Below the pieces are notes generated by a model that had not been told where the DNA came from, did not search any database, and worked only from the letters and a program-made list of their open reading frames with translations. Below, piece by piece: positions 25,042-34,116 of a stretch of 64,000 bases of DNA (position 1 is the stretch's first letter; every line of letters starts with the position of its first letter). The translations under genes were made by a program, and so were the position numbers. The stretch is from Gemmatimonadetes bacterium 2013_60CM_65_52 (lineage in GTDB: Bacteria; Gemmatimonadota; Gemmatimonadetes; Gemmatimonadales; Gemmatimonadaceae): positions 426,678-490,677 of the forward strand of contig NGFI01000005.1 of NCBI GenBank assembly GCA_002215645.1, read 5' to 3'.

Positions 25042-25494
25042 ATGACTCGCAGCATGCAAGCGTTCCGCATACTAGTCATTCACGCCGTCGCATTAGCTTG
25101 TAGTTCCTCCGAGATAGGTGCGCAAGAGACGCAATCGAGGCTCCTGAGTCCTTCGCCAGTCGGTGTTGTGAATAGGGGTGCTAGAGACTGGAATACCGGC
25201 GGCGTCGGCTATATCCCCCAGAGAGCGCACTTCCCGTCGGATACCATCTACGCCACCATCTCCGATGTGAGGCGGAGCACCGCTCGAAAAAGGCACGCCG
25301 TTATCGGTGCAGTGTCAGGAGGTGTCGTTGGAGGGGGACTTGCGGTGGCTTTCGCGCCAGGATGCTCAGCGCATGAAACCGGCCCAGGCGCATGCGCTTA
25401 TGGCAAGGTTCTGGCAGTCGGTGCATCGACGGTCATTGGCATCTTGGTGGGCGCTGTCGGCGGCTACTTCTGGCCAGTCCAACCGGGACGGTGA
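25042..25494 (+). CDS. small secreted glycine-zipper protein
   Basis: The 150-residue protein has a signal peptide (FRILVIHAVALACSSS, cleavage near IGAQ) and a C-terminal pair of glycine-rich hydrophobic segments (GAVSGGVVGGGLAVAF; VGASTVIGILVGAVGGYFW) separated by two cysteines. This is typical of glycine-zipper membrane-associated proteins; function unknown. ATG 25042 follows a GGAGG site; the frame is open to 24901, but the extra residues lie before the signal peptide. Codon use is less GC-biased than its neighbours, in keeping with recent acquisition. A strong terminator follows 58 bp later. Confidence 0.65.
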   Translation: MTRSMQAFRILVIHAVALACSSSEIGAQETQSRLLSPSPVGVVNRGARDWNTGGVGYIPQRAHFPSDTIYATISDVRRSTARKRHAVIGAVSGGVVGGGLAVAFAPGCSAHETGPGACAYGKVLAVGASTVIGILVGAVGGYFWPVQPGR

Positions 25495-25552
25495 ATTGCG
25501 GAGGAGTCGGCTCTTCAGTGTGCCTAGAGCAAGTTCGACTTCCTCGATATGC

Positions 25553-25586
25553 AAAACCGGCCGGCGATTACTCGCCGGCCGGTTTT
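25553..25586. terminator. bidirectional intrinsic terminator
   Basis: A perfect 15-bp stem (25553-25567 with 25572-25586) around the loop TTAC carries AAAA on one side and TTTT on the other. It serves the plus-strand glycine-zipper gene and the convergent minus-strand lipoprotein gene. Confidence 0.92.
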
Positions 25587-25609
25587 CATTACCACCAATC
25601 AATTCGGCT

Positions 25610-26521
25610 TTACGGACAGTTCGGACGACCTCTCGGCAACGGAATCGTACAGGTCTTCGTGGTGCCGTTGTGGTTGATCGTCTCCGTCGCCGTGGCCGAG
25701 CCGTCGTAGGTGATGACTTCGCGCCGCGTGGATACAACGGGCGTCTTGCCCGTGTACGTCACCGTCACCGTCATCTGGCGGATCACCTTGCCCGCCGTCG
25801 GATACGATTGCTTGCCGGCCGCAACCGGGATGACGACGCCACTGGTCGTGTCGCCGATGGCGCGCACGACTGTAAACGTGCCCGCCGTGTCCTTGCCCGT
25901 CGAAGTCTCGTTTCCCTTGGACGTGCCGTTCACGGTGCGCTGCGTGCTTCCCACGGCGAGCCCCGTCACCAGACGGTCGCTGCTGTTCGCCACGTTGGTC
26001 GTCGCCCCGTTGCGCCGCGTGAGCGTGCCTGTGGCGTCCACATGCGTTGCAATGGAATTGGTGGTGCTGTTCTGCTTGGCCTGCGCGGTGCCGGCAGCCG
26101 TCTTGTAGACGATGGTCCGCGTGACGGTGACGCCGTTATGCGTATCCGCGCAGGTGTTGACGCCGCTCGTGGCGTTGTACGTGCACGATGCGGACGTCGC
26201 GTTCGGTCCGCCGCGCTCGAATGGCGGCGGCCCTCCCAATTCTCCGCCAAGCATCTCGATGCCGAAGCCGCCACCCATGAAATCGTGGCCGCCGCCGAGA
26301 AAATTCGCGCCGTGGTTCTCGGAACGATCACCCGGAAGGAACGGCATGCCCATCGCGCCGCTTCCGGCGAAACTGCTCACCGCTGACTCGAATCCGAGCG
26401 GGGTGGTATTGAAGGCCGCATCCAGCATTTGCGTGCCGAACGAGCTCGTGAGCGCCTCCGCGCACGCACCCGCGAAGATGGCAATGCCTGCAAGCAGAAC
26501 ATGGCGAGTGGTTCGCGTCAT
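25610..26521 (-). CDS. lipoprotein of unknown function
   Basis: The 303-residue protein has a lipoprotein signal (HVLLAGIAIFAGAC). A Gly/Met/Phe-rich segment follows (residues 55-105: GMPFLPGD, FLGGGHDFMGGGFG). Then comes a Thr/Val/Asn-rich, probably beta-stranded, domain with repeated strand patterns (VTRTIVYKTAAGT; LVTGLAVGSTQRTVNGTSKG; KVIRQMTVTVTYTGKTP), ending in CTIPLPRGRPNCP. Two cysteine pairs may form disulfides. I do not recognise a family. ATG 26521 gives the leader. The sigma-factor gene ends 106 bp upstream on the same strand. Confidence 0.68.
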   Translation of the reverse strand: MTRTTRHVLLAGIAIFAGACAEALTSSFGTQMLDAAFNTTPLGFESAVSSFAGSGAMGMPFLPGDRSENHGANFLGGGHDFMGGGFGIEMLGGELGGPPPFERGGPNATSASCTYNATSGVNTCADTHNGVTVTRTIVYKTAAGTAQAKQNSTTNSIATHVDATGTLTRRNGATTNVANSSDRLVTGLAVGSTQRTVNGTSKGNETSTGKDTAGTFTVVRAIGDTTSGVVIPVAAGKQSYPTAGKVIRQMTVTVTYTGKTPVVSTRREVITYDGSATATETINHNGTTKTCTIPLPRGRPNCP

Positions 26522-26627
26522 CTGTCGTCTCCCTGACTCGCGGCGCGAGAGATCGAGACGGTCCCGGCCTCGGCGCCGCACGTCCGTTTGACACCACGTC
26601 GCGTGCGGACCCTATGCGCCGCTACGT

Positions 26628-27170
26628 TCAGCCGGCGTCGGGCAGCCAGGGTGCGAGCTGGTCACGCAACAGCTTGAGCGCCCGTCCCATCCGTGCTTCC
26701 ACGCTCTTTACGGAGATGCCGAGCTGCTCGGCAATTTCATTGTAGGTCATGCCGCGCTGCCGGTTCATCTCGAACACCTCGCGCTGCGGCGCGGAGAGCG
26801 ACGCAATGGCTTTCTCGGCCGCCAGCCGCAGCTCGACGGAGACGACACGCGCATCGGCCGGCGGCGACTCTGTCGGCCCGCGCACATACACCTCGCCACG
26901 CTGCGCGGTGCGCGCCTGACGCAGGCGATTGAGCGCGCGATTCCGCGTGGCCTGCTGGAGATAGGCTCGGAGGGGGCCCGCAAGTACCAGCGAGTCGCGC
27001 CGCCGCCACAGCTCGAGCATCACGTCCTGGACGATCTCCTCGGCGAGTGCGCGCTCGGCCAGGAGACGGGTCGCGCTGACGACGAGCACCGGATAGTGCT
27101 CGCGAAAAATTGCCGCGAAGGCGTCGTCGTCGCCGGTGCGAAGACGGGCGAGGAGTTCCGATTCGTCCAC
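26628..27170 (-). CDS. ECF-type RNA polymerase sigma factor (Fec-type system)
   Basis: The 180-residue protein has sigma region 2 (FAAIFREHYPVLVVSATRLL, then EEIVQDVMLELWRRRDSL) and region 4 (LSAPQREVFEMNRQRGMTYNEIAEQLGISVKSVEARMGRAL). This is the ECF sigma-70 layout without regions 1 and 3. I use GTG 27170 because it starts right before region 2; upstream residues are not family-like. It is divergent from a FecR-type anti-sigma gene 97 bp away, which is followed by a TonB receptor with a STN domain. The set resembles FecI-FecR-FecA. Confidence 0.87.
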   Translation of the reverse strand: MDESELLARLRTGDDDAFAAIFREHYPVLVVSATRLLAERALAEEIVQDVMLELWRRRDSLVLAGPLRAYLQQATRNRALNRLRQARTAQRGEVYVRGPTESPPADARVVSVELRLAAEKAIASLSAPQREVFEMNRQRGMTYNEIAEQLGISVKSVEARMGRALKLLRDQLAPWLPDAG

Positions 27171-27267
27171 GTGGCCTATATCGTTGGCGGTAGAACGTAA
27201 AACAAGTGGCCCACGCCGCCGTGCCGACACGACACAGGGTGTGTGCCGCGTCACGTGTCTCGATTGC

Positions 27268-28341
27268 ATGTCCGACCATCCGCACTCCGACCTGCCCGGT
27301 ATCCCTGATTGGGACGCCATTGCGCGCCATGTGGCGGGCGAGGGCACGGATGCCGAGCGCGCGGAGATGCGGCGAGTGCTCGATTCCAACGCGGCGCTCC
27401 GCCGGTTTGTTGAGGTGCTGGAGGGCGTCACCGCGTCGGCTGATCCCGTAGCGCCAACGTCCGCCGAGGTCGAACTGGCGCTTCAGTCCGTGTTGGCGCG
27501 TCGTGATCTGGCGCCGGCAGCGGACCATTCGTCTCCACGGCGCGACATCCTCCCGCTGATGCGCCCTCAGCGTTCAGCACGGGTGGTGATGCTGCGCGTG
27601 GCCGCGGCCATCGTGGTCGTTGCCGGCGCAGGACTCCTGCTTCGCTCGAGCTTTGGTGGCGACGGTGGCGGCGTGGCGCCGGCGCGTGCACATCTGGCGA
27701 CTGCGGTGGGCGCCATCGACTCGATGACGCTCGCCGACGGCACACGCATTCTGCTGGGGCCCGGGAGCAGGATCGACCTCGACTCCGGCTTCAATGCGAG
27801 CAACCGAACGCTGTCGTTGACCGGCGACGCACGGTTCGACGTCCGTCACAACAGCGCGCGTCCGTTCACCGTGCGCACGTCGAGCGCCACGTTCCGCGAC
27901 GTCGGCACCGTCTTCGCCGTCCACAGCGATTCCTCGCAGGGATCCCGTGTCGTCGTCAGCGAAGGCGCCGTATCGGTAAGCGGCTCGGGCGGAGCGGGTC
28001 CGGTGATTCTTCGCAAGGGCGATCGTGCTACCGTTGCGGCAAGCGGCTCGATGAGTGTGGAGCGCTCCGCGATGGTTGCCGAGGATACCGCCTGGGCGAC
28101 TGGACGACTCGTGTTCCGCGATGCGACGGTCGCCGACGTGGCTGCGGACGTCTTGCGCTGGTATGGACTGTCGCTGCACGTCGACTCCACACTGGCGTCC
28201 CGTCGTCTGACGGCCACGTTCGACCGCAATGCCGGTGCCGACGTCGGCCGAGTCATCGCCGCCATGCTCGGCGGCGGATGGCGGCAGCGCGGCAATGAGC
28301 TCGACATCGTCCCGGCACCGGCTGCGCCGCTATCGAGGTGA
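27268..28341 (+). CDS. FecR-type anti-sigma/signal-transfer membrane protein
   Basis: The 357-residue protein has a cytoplasmic N-terminal domain with DWDAIARHVAGEGTDAE, one transmembrane segment (VVMLRVAAAIVVVAGAGLLL, about residues 108-127) and a periplasmic FecR domain: MTLADGTRILLGPGSRIDL, ALTGDARFDV-like LTGDARFDVRHN, PFTVRTSSATFRDVGTVFAV, and VVVSEGAVSVS. The C-terminal STN-contacting half ends with a DUF4974-like part (VLRWYGLSLHVD; RRLTATFD). It should hold the divergent ECF sigma factor and release it upon a signal from the TonB receptor encoded 42 bp downstream. Confidence 0.87.
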   Translation: MSDHPHSDLPGIPDWDAIARHVAGEGTDAERAEMRRVLDSNAALRRFVEVLEGVTASADPVAPTSAEVELALQSVLARRDLAPAADHSSPRRDILPLMRPQRSARVVMLRVAAAIVVVAGAGLLLRSSFGGDGGGVAPARAHLATAVGAIDSMTLADGTRILLGPGSRIDLDSGFNASNRTLSLTGDARFDVRHNSARPFTVRTSSATFRDVGTVFAVHSDSSQGSRVVVSEGAVSVSGSGGAGPVILRKGDRATVAASGSMSVERSAMVAEDTAWATGRLVFRDATVADVAADVLRWYGLSLHVDSTLASRRLTATFDRNAGADVGRVIAAMLGGGWRQRGNELDIVPAPAAPLSR

Positions 28342-28383
28342 TGGCGTCGCCGCGGCGCCGGCGATATCGTTGAAGGTGAGCTC

Positions 28384-30915
28384 ATGCGCCCCATTTCGAG
28401 ATTCTGCCGCTCGCCGCTGACCCTCGTGGTCGCCGGCGCGTTTGCTGTGCCCGCCGCAGCACAGCACCCCTGTAACGACTACATGCCCGTGGCCACTCCG
28501 GCCGCGGGATGGAGCGCGCCACTCGATGCGCGTGTGAGCCTGCGAGTGCGGGACGTCTCGCTCCGCGACGCGCTCGACCGCCTCACTGCCGCCTCCGGCG
28601 TTCAGCTCGCGTACTCGGCGGATTTTCTCCCGGTCGACCGCCGAGTGTGCGTTGCGGTGGACAGCGCGCCCCTTGGCGCCATTCTCGGCGGTTTGCTGAG
28701 GAACACGCGGGTGCAGGCCCTCCTCATCGCGGGTCGCGTGGTGCTCGCGCCAGCAGGGTCTTCGCCCGACGAGACGCCGGTCTCCGCGCGCGGGGTCAGT
28801 GTGCTCGACCGAGTGGTCGTCACCGGAAATGCGGTGGCCTCGCCCCGTCGTCCGCTCACCGTCGGTCTCGAGATCATCGACGGCGAACAGATGCGTCGTC
28901 AGGCCCTGGGCTCGCTGGCGGAGCTGCTCGATGCGTCCGTCCCGGGCGTGTGGGCGTGGCAGCAGTCTCCGTCCGGACTCGTCTCCCAGTACGGTGGCAT
29001 CCGCGGATCGAGCTCCTTTGGCGCGACCGCGCCCAAGATTTACGTGGACGGAGTCGAGGTCGCGAATCCATTGCTCGTCACGCAACTCAATCCGGACGTC
29101 ATCGATCACGTCGAGGTCATCAGGGGACCGCAGGGGTCGGCCCTGTACGGCTCGGACGCGATCAGCGGCGTCGTGAACATTCTCACCCGGCACGACGGTG
29201 GTGCCATCGGTGGCACGTCGGTGTCGCTCCGCAGTGTGGCCGGTGCCGCGGGCAGCGCCTACTCACCGGGTCTGGTTCCGCAACACGAACAGCGGCTCAC
29301 CATTCGGACGGGATCGAACGCGGAATCCGCCGGCCTCGCCGTCACCTTCGGTCAGATGGGAGACCTCTACCCGGCGTCGTCTACACGACAGGTTGCCGCG
29401 ATGGCTGACGCGCGACTCGTCGCCTCGAACGCCACATACACCGGGTCGGCGCGGTACTTCGACAAGAGCGCCGGGATTGGCCGCAATCCGCTGCTCGTCT
29501 CGCTGCTTCCGCCCGCGACCGCGCCGGCTGGCAGCACGTCGCGCCCGGCGATTACGTCGCCGGACACGAGGGAGTACGTACGGCAGTACACGCTTTCGAC
29601 GAACGCCACCATTGCGCCGGGCGGCACCTGGACGCACACGCTGCTCGCGGGAATGGACGGCTATTCGCTGAATAACATCGGCGATGCCGCCGGGCCGCTC
29701 CCGTCGCAGCTCGATTCGGCCCTTCGCGCCGCGCGCGGCAACGGCGACCGCGTGACGCTGCGCGCGAGCAGTGTGGCGCATCTCGGCACCGAGGGCGAAT
29801 CCGACGGGACGATCACCTTCGGCCTCGAGGAGTCCGTCCTTCGGCTGGCCACGACGCAGACCACGCGCATTCCGCCGACGAACGGGCAGCTCTATCCAAC
29901 CGCGATCGACGCGCTCGTGGAGAACTGGCAGCACGACACGGGGCTCCTGTCACAGCTCACGATGGCGTGGCACGACGCCATGTACGTGAGCGGCGGGCTG
30001 CGCCTCGAGCGCAACGACGCGTTTTCGGGACGGAACCGCTATCCGCTGCTTCCGATGATCGGCGTGGCCGCCGTGCGCGGCTACGGCGAAGCGGAGCTCA
30101 AGTGGCGGGCCGCGTACGGGAAGGGCATACGGCCGCCGCAGACTCCGGCGCGCACCACCTCCGCCGGATACGCGGGCACGCTCGCGACGTCGAGCCTCGG
30201 CGCCGTCATCCCCGCACTCGATCCGGAGGAACAATCGGGATACGAAGGCGGTTTGGAGCTCTATGTGGGCCGCACGCTTTCCGTGCAGCTGACGCGGTTC
30301 GATCAGCACGTCACCGGCCTCATTCAGAACGTGGCGGTCGGCGTGGACACCGTCATTCGCGGCAAGTCCATCGAGCGGCGGGTGCGGTACGAGCTCCAGA
30401 ACATCGGCGAGATCACGAATACGGGGTGGGAGCTTCAGGGCAATTACACGGTCGGGGCCTTCTCGCTGGCGAGCGCTCTGAGCTCCGTAGACAGCCGCGT
30501 GCGCAAGCTGGCGCATGGTTACAATGGCGATCTCCAGGAGGGAGACCGGATACTGGCCGTGCCTGCCAAGACCAGCAGCTTCACCGTCTCCTACCTCGAC
30601 GGGCCGTGGTTTGCCGCGCTCGGCGCGACGCGCGCGCTCGACTGGATCAACTACGACCGCTTCAACATCGCGGTGGCTTACACCAAGGCGACGTACCCGG
30701 CCTCGCGCGAGATCACCGGTCCCCGTTTGCGCTCGTACTGGATCAAGTACGACGGGGACACGCATCTCCGTCTCACGCTGTCTCGCGAGCTCATCCGCGG
30801 CGTGTCGTTGCTCATGGTCGGTGACAACCTGCTCGGCGGACAGCTTGGCGAACCGGACAACGTGACCATTCGTGCAGGACGTTCCATCACGGGCGGTCTA
30901 CGCGCATCGTTCTGA
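28384..30915 (+). CDS. TonB-dependent receptor with N-terminal STN signalling domain
   Basis: The 843-residue protein has a signal peptide (LTLVVAGAFAVPAAAQ) and a STN domain (about residues 50-120: LRVRDVSLRDALDRLTAASGVQLAYS, then LGAILGGLLRNTRV). A plug follows (VVVTGNAV; LLDASVPGV; IRGSSSFGATAPKIYVDGV; VEVIRGPQGSALYGSDAISGVVNILT), then a 22-strand-type barrel ending in terminal Phe (GGLRASF). STN domains bind FecR in the periplasm. Together with the divergent sigma gene this gives a complete cell-surface signalling unit, probably for iron-siderophore or another scarce ligand; the ligand cannot be read from sequence. Confidence 0.9.
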   Translation: MRPISRFCRSPLTLVVAGAFAVPAAAQHPCNDYMPVATPAAGWSAPLDARVSLRVRDVSLRDALDRLTAASGVQLAYSADFLPVDRRVCVAVDSAPLGAILGGLLRNTRVQALLIAGRVVLAPAGSSPDETPVSARGVSVLDRVVVTGNAVASPRRPLTVGLEIIDGEQMRRQALGSLAELLDASVPGVWAWQQSPSGLVSQYGGIRGSSSFGATAPKIYVDGVEVANPLLVTQLNPDVIDHVEVIRGPQGSALYGSDAISGVVNILTRHDGGAIGGTSVSLRSVAGAAGSAYSPGLVPQHEQRLTIRTGSNAESAGLAVTFGQMGDLYPASSTRQVAAMADARLVASNATYTGSARYFDKSAGIGRNPLLVSLLPPATAPAGSTSRPAITSPDTREYVRQYTLSTNATIAPGGTWTHTLLAGMDGYSLNNIGDAAGPLPSQLDSALRAARGNGDRVTLRASSVAHLGTEGESDGTITFGLEESVLRLATTQTTRIPPTNGQLYPTAIDALVENWQHDTGLLSQLTMAWHDAMYVSGGLRLERNDAFSGRNRYPLLPMIGVAAVRGYGEAELKWRAAYGKGIRPPQTPARTTSAGYAGTLATSSLGAVIPALDPEEQSGYEGGLELYVGRTLSVQLTRFDQHVTGLIQNVAVGVDTVIRGKSIERRVRYELQNIGEITNTGWELQGNYTVGAFSLASALSSVDSRVRKLAHGYNGDLQEGDRILAVPAKTSSFTVSYLDGPWFAALGATRALDWINYDRFNIAVAYTKATYPASREITGPRLRSYWIKYDGDTHLRLTLSRELIRGVSLLMVGDNLLGGQLGEPDNVTIRAGRSITGGLRASF

Positions 30916-31000
30916 GTGCGTCTCGCGGCGGTGAAACTGCCGGGCGCGCGGAACGTATGGCGACAGAGCGCCGCCTCGATCATTCCACAGACACTGCCCG

Positions 31001-31666
31001 ATGCAAGCACCAGCCGGTGGAATTCCCACGTCGCCGACCATCGTCACGGGTTCGCAGGTCGCACAGAGTCCGACTGCGGTGTGGCGTGCGTTCCAGGCGC
31101 AGCGCAATGAGCTGACGGGGCAACTCCGGGAGCTGGAGGACAAGCGCCGCTGGCTGTCGCAGCAGGTGACGCAAACCCCGAGCGGTGCGAGCAAGAGCGG
31201 ACTCGAGGCGCGCATCGCGGAGCTCGACAAGCGGATCGCCAGCGTGGACAAGCAGGTGGCCGACGCTGAAGCCAACATCTCAAAATCCGCCGCTGTGCCG
31301 GGCGCTGTGGTCGAACGTCCGCCACCGATCTATCACGGGCCTCCCGAGGAAGCGTGGGTGCTCGGCGGCATCTTCCTCGTCGTGTGCATCTTGCCGCTTT
31401 CCTTCGCCATGGCGCGCCGCATCTGGCGGCGTGGAGCGGCGGTCGTCACGTCCTTTCCCAGGGAATTGTCAGAGCGGCTCGACCGGCTCGATCAGGCGGT
31501 CGATGCCATCGCACTCGAGGTCGAGCGCATCGGCGAGGGGCAGCGATTCGTCACGCGCGTGATGTCGGAAGGCGGAAAGGCGATCGGCTCGGGTGCCGCG
31601 CAGCCCGTCGAAGTCCCGGCGCGCGCGCCCGCGGGCGCGCGTTTGGGAGAGCGCGGCTCCATCTAG
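31001..31666 (+). CDS. coiled-coil single-pass membrane protein, unknown function
   Basis: The 221-residue protein has a Pro/Thr-rich N-terminus and a long coiled-coil (about residues 30-95: QRNELTGQLRELEDKRRWLS; LEARIAELDKRIASVDKQV). A short Pro linker (VVERPPPIYHGPP), one transmembrane helix (AWVLGGIFLVVCILPLSFAM, about residues 121-140) and a second short coiled-coil in the cytoplasmic part (LSERLDRLDQAVDAIALEVERI) follow. No known domain is evident. It sits between the Fec-type unit and the osmoprotectant transporter with an 85-bp gap to the former. Confidence 0.7.
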   Translation: MQAPAGGIPTSPTIVTGSQVAQSPTAVWRAFQAQRNELTGQLRELEDKRRWLSQQVTQTPSGASKSGLEARIAELDKRIASVDKQVADAEANISKSAAVPGAVVERPPPIYHGPPEEAWVLGGIFLVVCILPLSFAMARRIWRRGAAVVTSFPRELSERLDRLDQAVDAIALEVERIGEGQRFVTRVMSEGGKAIGSGAAQPVEVPARAPAGARLGERGSI

Positions 31667-31720
31667 CAGCTTCGCGGGCGGGGCATTGCCGTTCATGCCC
31701 CCGCCCGTACGTTGTCGCGC

Positions 31721-32503
31721 ATGACGGGTCACACGTCTCGCGCGTCCAACGAGCCCATCGCGTTGTCGGCGTCGGGCATTCACTGCCGCTTCGGCGACGT
31801 CACGGCGCTGGATGGCGTCTCCCTCGATATCGCCGCTGGGTCAGCGGTGGCGCTCGTGGGCGAGAGCGGCTCCGGCAAGACCACGCTGCTCCGCTGCTTC
31901 AACCGAATGGTTCTCCCGCAGTCGGGCGACATTCTGGTGGGCGGCCTGGACGTGCAGCAGTTACGCGTGGAAGTGTTGCGTCGGTCGCTCGGATACGTGC
32001 CGCAGCATGGCGGGCTCCTTCCGCATTGGACCGTGCTGCGCAACGTCGCTCTCGTGCCGTCTCTCCTTGGATCGCCCGCCCCACTCGATGCGGGGCGGGA
32101 GGCGCTCGAGCTCGTCGGACTGTCGCCCGACAAGTACTCGGCGCGTTTTCCTCATCAGCTGTCCGGCGGCCAACGCCAGCGCGTCGCGTTTGCCCGAGCG
32201 GTGGCCGCGAGGCCCGGTGCGCTGTTGCTCGACGAGCCGTTCGGCGCGCTGGACGCAATAACCCGAAGCGACGTGCAAAGTGGCTTCTCGTCGCTGCGCT
32301 CGGCTCTCGGCGTGACGACGCTGCTCGTGACGCACGATCTGGCGGAGGCCGCGCGTCTCGCAACAGAGCTCGTGGTGCTGCGTGCCGGCCGCATCGAGCA
32401 ACGGGGAACGCTCCACGATCTTCGTCACGCCCCGGCAACGCCATACGTCGAGACGCTGGTTGCGACCGCGATGGCTGCATTCGAGGGGCTACGCGCTTCG
32501 TGA
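31721..32503 (+). CDS. ABC transporter ATP-binding protein, osmoprotectant (OpuA/ProV-like) type
   Basis: The 260-residue protein has Walker A GESGSGKTT, Q-loop, signature LSGGQRQRVAFARA, Walker B LLLDEPFGALD and the switch His (TLLVTHD). The segments CFNRMVLPQSGDILVGG and RSLGYVPQHGGLLPHWTV are typical of quaternary-amine-uptake ATPases. It lacks the C-terminal CBS domains of ProV/OpuAA, so it has no built-in ionic-strength sensor of that kind. The stop overlaps the start of the fused binding-protein/permease gene (GTGA). ATG 31721 is used; TTG 31712 is an alternative. Confidence 0.87.
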   Translation: MTGHTSRASNEPIALSASGIHCRFGDVTALDGVSLDIAAGSAVALVGESGSGKTTLLRCFNRMVLPQSGDILVGGLDVQQLRVEVLRRSLGYVPQHGGLLPHWTVLRNVALVPSLLGSPAPLDAGREALELVGLSPDKYSARFPHQLSGGQRQRVAFARAVAARPGALLLDEPFGALDAITRSDVQSGFSSLRSALGVTTLLVTHDLAEAARLATELVVLRAGRIEQRGTLHDLRHAPATPYVETLVATAMAAFEGLRAS

Positions 32504-34068
32504 TCCGCCGGCTGTTCGCGTCCCTCGCGCTCGCAGGCTCCGTCGCTGGAGCACAATCCGCGCGGCCACCGGTCGTCGTCGCGTCGAAACCGTTCGGCGA
32601 GTCATACCTCCTTTGCGAGATGTTTGCGCAGCTTCTCGAGTCGCGCGGCATGACTGTGGACCGACGCCCGGGACTGGGAGCGACGGAACTGGCATTTGCC
32701 GCACTCCGGACCAACGCGATCGACGTCTATCCCGAGTACACGGGCACGGGGCTGCTCGCCGTTCTGCACGACTCGCTGACGGATTCGCTCGCTGCCGATC
32801 CGCGACGCGTGTTCGCGCACGTCGCCCGCCGGTTCAGCGACGTGTACGGCGTCCGCTGGCTCCCGCCGCTCGGGTTTCAGAACACCTATGCGATCGCGGT
32901 CACGGAACGTGTTGCCGCCGAGCATCGCCTGCGCACGCTGTCCGACCTGGCGCGTGAGAGTGCTTCGCTCACCGCAGGATTCACCGCCGACTTCATCGGC
33001 CGCCCCGACGGCCTCGCGGGACTGCGCGGCGCTTATGGTCTCGCGCCAAAGGCCGTGCGTCCCCTGGCTCCCGCCGTGAAGTACCAGGCGCTCGCGACGG
33101 GCGCGGTAGACGTCGTGGACGGATACTCCACCGACGGTCTCCTCGCGAAGTACCGCCTCGTCACGTTGAGCGACGACCGGCATTTTTTCCCGCCCTACGA
33201 AGCTGCCGCGCTCGTCTCGCCTCGCGTGGCCACCGGCCGCGCGGACGCCATTGCCGCGCTGTCACTGCTCAGCGGACGTCTGAACGAAACGATGATGCGC
33301 GACCTGAATCGCCGAGTCGAAGTTGATGGCGAGAGTGTCCACGCGGTTGCGGCGAGTGCGTTGACCACGCTCGGTCTCGTCGGTGGATCCCATATGGGCG
33401 CACGGCAGATGCGGGGGGCGACGCGAGAATCGTTTGCGCGCTATTTGTGGGCGCAGCGTGCCACACTGGGGAAGTTGACGCTCCGCCACCTCGCGCTGGT
33501 ATCGGTGGCGCTGTTCGCGGCAATGTGTGTTGCGATTCCACTCGGACTCGCGCTCGAGCGCTCGCGGCCGCTCGCGGAAACGACGATCCGCGCGCTGGGT
33601 GTAATTCAGACTGTCCCGAACATTGCGTTGCTTGCGTTCATGATCCCATTGCTCGGCGTCGGCGTCCTACCCGCCGTGGTAGCGTTGTGGCTGTATGCCC
33701 TGTTTCCCATTGTGCGTGGCACGTTCAACGGCGTCCGCGATGCAGATCCCGAGGCAGTGGAAGCGGCGGAAGCGCTCGGCATGACACCTCGGCAGCGGCT
33801 GGTGCAGGTGCGGCTGCCGCTCGCCGCGCCGGCAATCATGGCTGGCGTCCGCACAGCCGCCGTCATCACCGTCGGGACCGCAACCCTCGCGGCGTTCATC
33901 GGTGCGGGGGGACTTGGCGAGCCGATCGTTGCCGGCCTCTCGCTTGCTGATTCGCGCATGGTGCTCTCCGGCGCATTGCCGGCGGCATTGCTCGCGGTCA
34001 TCGCGGACGCCGCGCTGGCGCTTGCCGAGCGGTTCGTCGCGCCGGCGCATCGCCGCGCGCGCGTGTAG
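32500..34068 (+). CDS. fused osmoprotectant-binding protein and permease
   Basis: The 522-residue protein starts with a signal peptide (LFASLALAGSVAGAQ). A substrate-binding domain of the OpuAC/ProX type follows (about residues 25-300: VVVASKPFGESYLLCEMFAQLL; LGATELAFAALRTNAIDVYPEYTGTGLL; GFQNTYAIAVTE; DVVDGYSTDGLLAKYRL). The C-terminal part is a permease with about five helices and the EAA loop (EAVEAAEALGMTPRQRLVQVRLPLAAPAIMAG). The substrate is probably glycine betaine, choline or carnitine. Known fusions such as BusAB usually have the permease first; here the order is reversed, so the binding domain must be exported before the first helix. Confidence 0.87.
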   Translation: MIRRLFASLALAGSVAGAQSARPPVVVASKPFGESYLLCEMFAQLLESRGMTVDRRPGLGATELAFAALRTNAIDVYPEYTGTGLLAVLHDSLTDSLAADPRRVFAHVARRFSDVYGVRWLPPLGFQNTYAIAVTERVAAEHRLRTLSDLARESASLTAGFTADFIGRPDGLAGLRGAYGLAPKAVRPLAPAVKYQALATGAVDVVDGYSTDGLLAKYRLVTLSDDRHFFPPYEAAALVSPRVATGRADAIAALSLLSGRLNETMMRDLNRRVEVDGESVHAVAASALTTLGLVGGSHMGARQMRGATRESFARYLWAQRATLGKLTLRHLALVSVALFAAMCVAIPLGLALERSRPLAETTIRALGVIQTVPNIALLAFMIPLLGVGVLPAVVALWLYALFPIVRGTFNGVRDADPEAVEAAEALGMTPRQRLVQVRLPLAAPAIMAGVRTAAVITVGTATLAAFIGAGGLGEPIVAGLSLADSRMVLSGALPAALLAVIADAALALAERFVAPAHRRARV

Positions 34069-34116
34069 CCCGCAGCTTGCAATGACTTCCTTTTCCAGCG
34101 CCCGCTCACTCCGCCC

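Noticed and set aside
31354-32499. A 380-residue N-terminal extension of the binding-protein/permease fusion
   Set aside because: It is an Arg-rich shadow of the ABC ATPase and coiled-coil genes; the GTG at 32500 gives a clean signal peptide.
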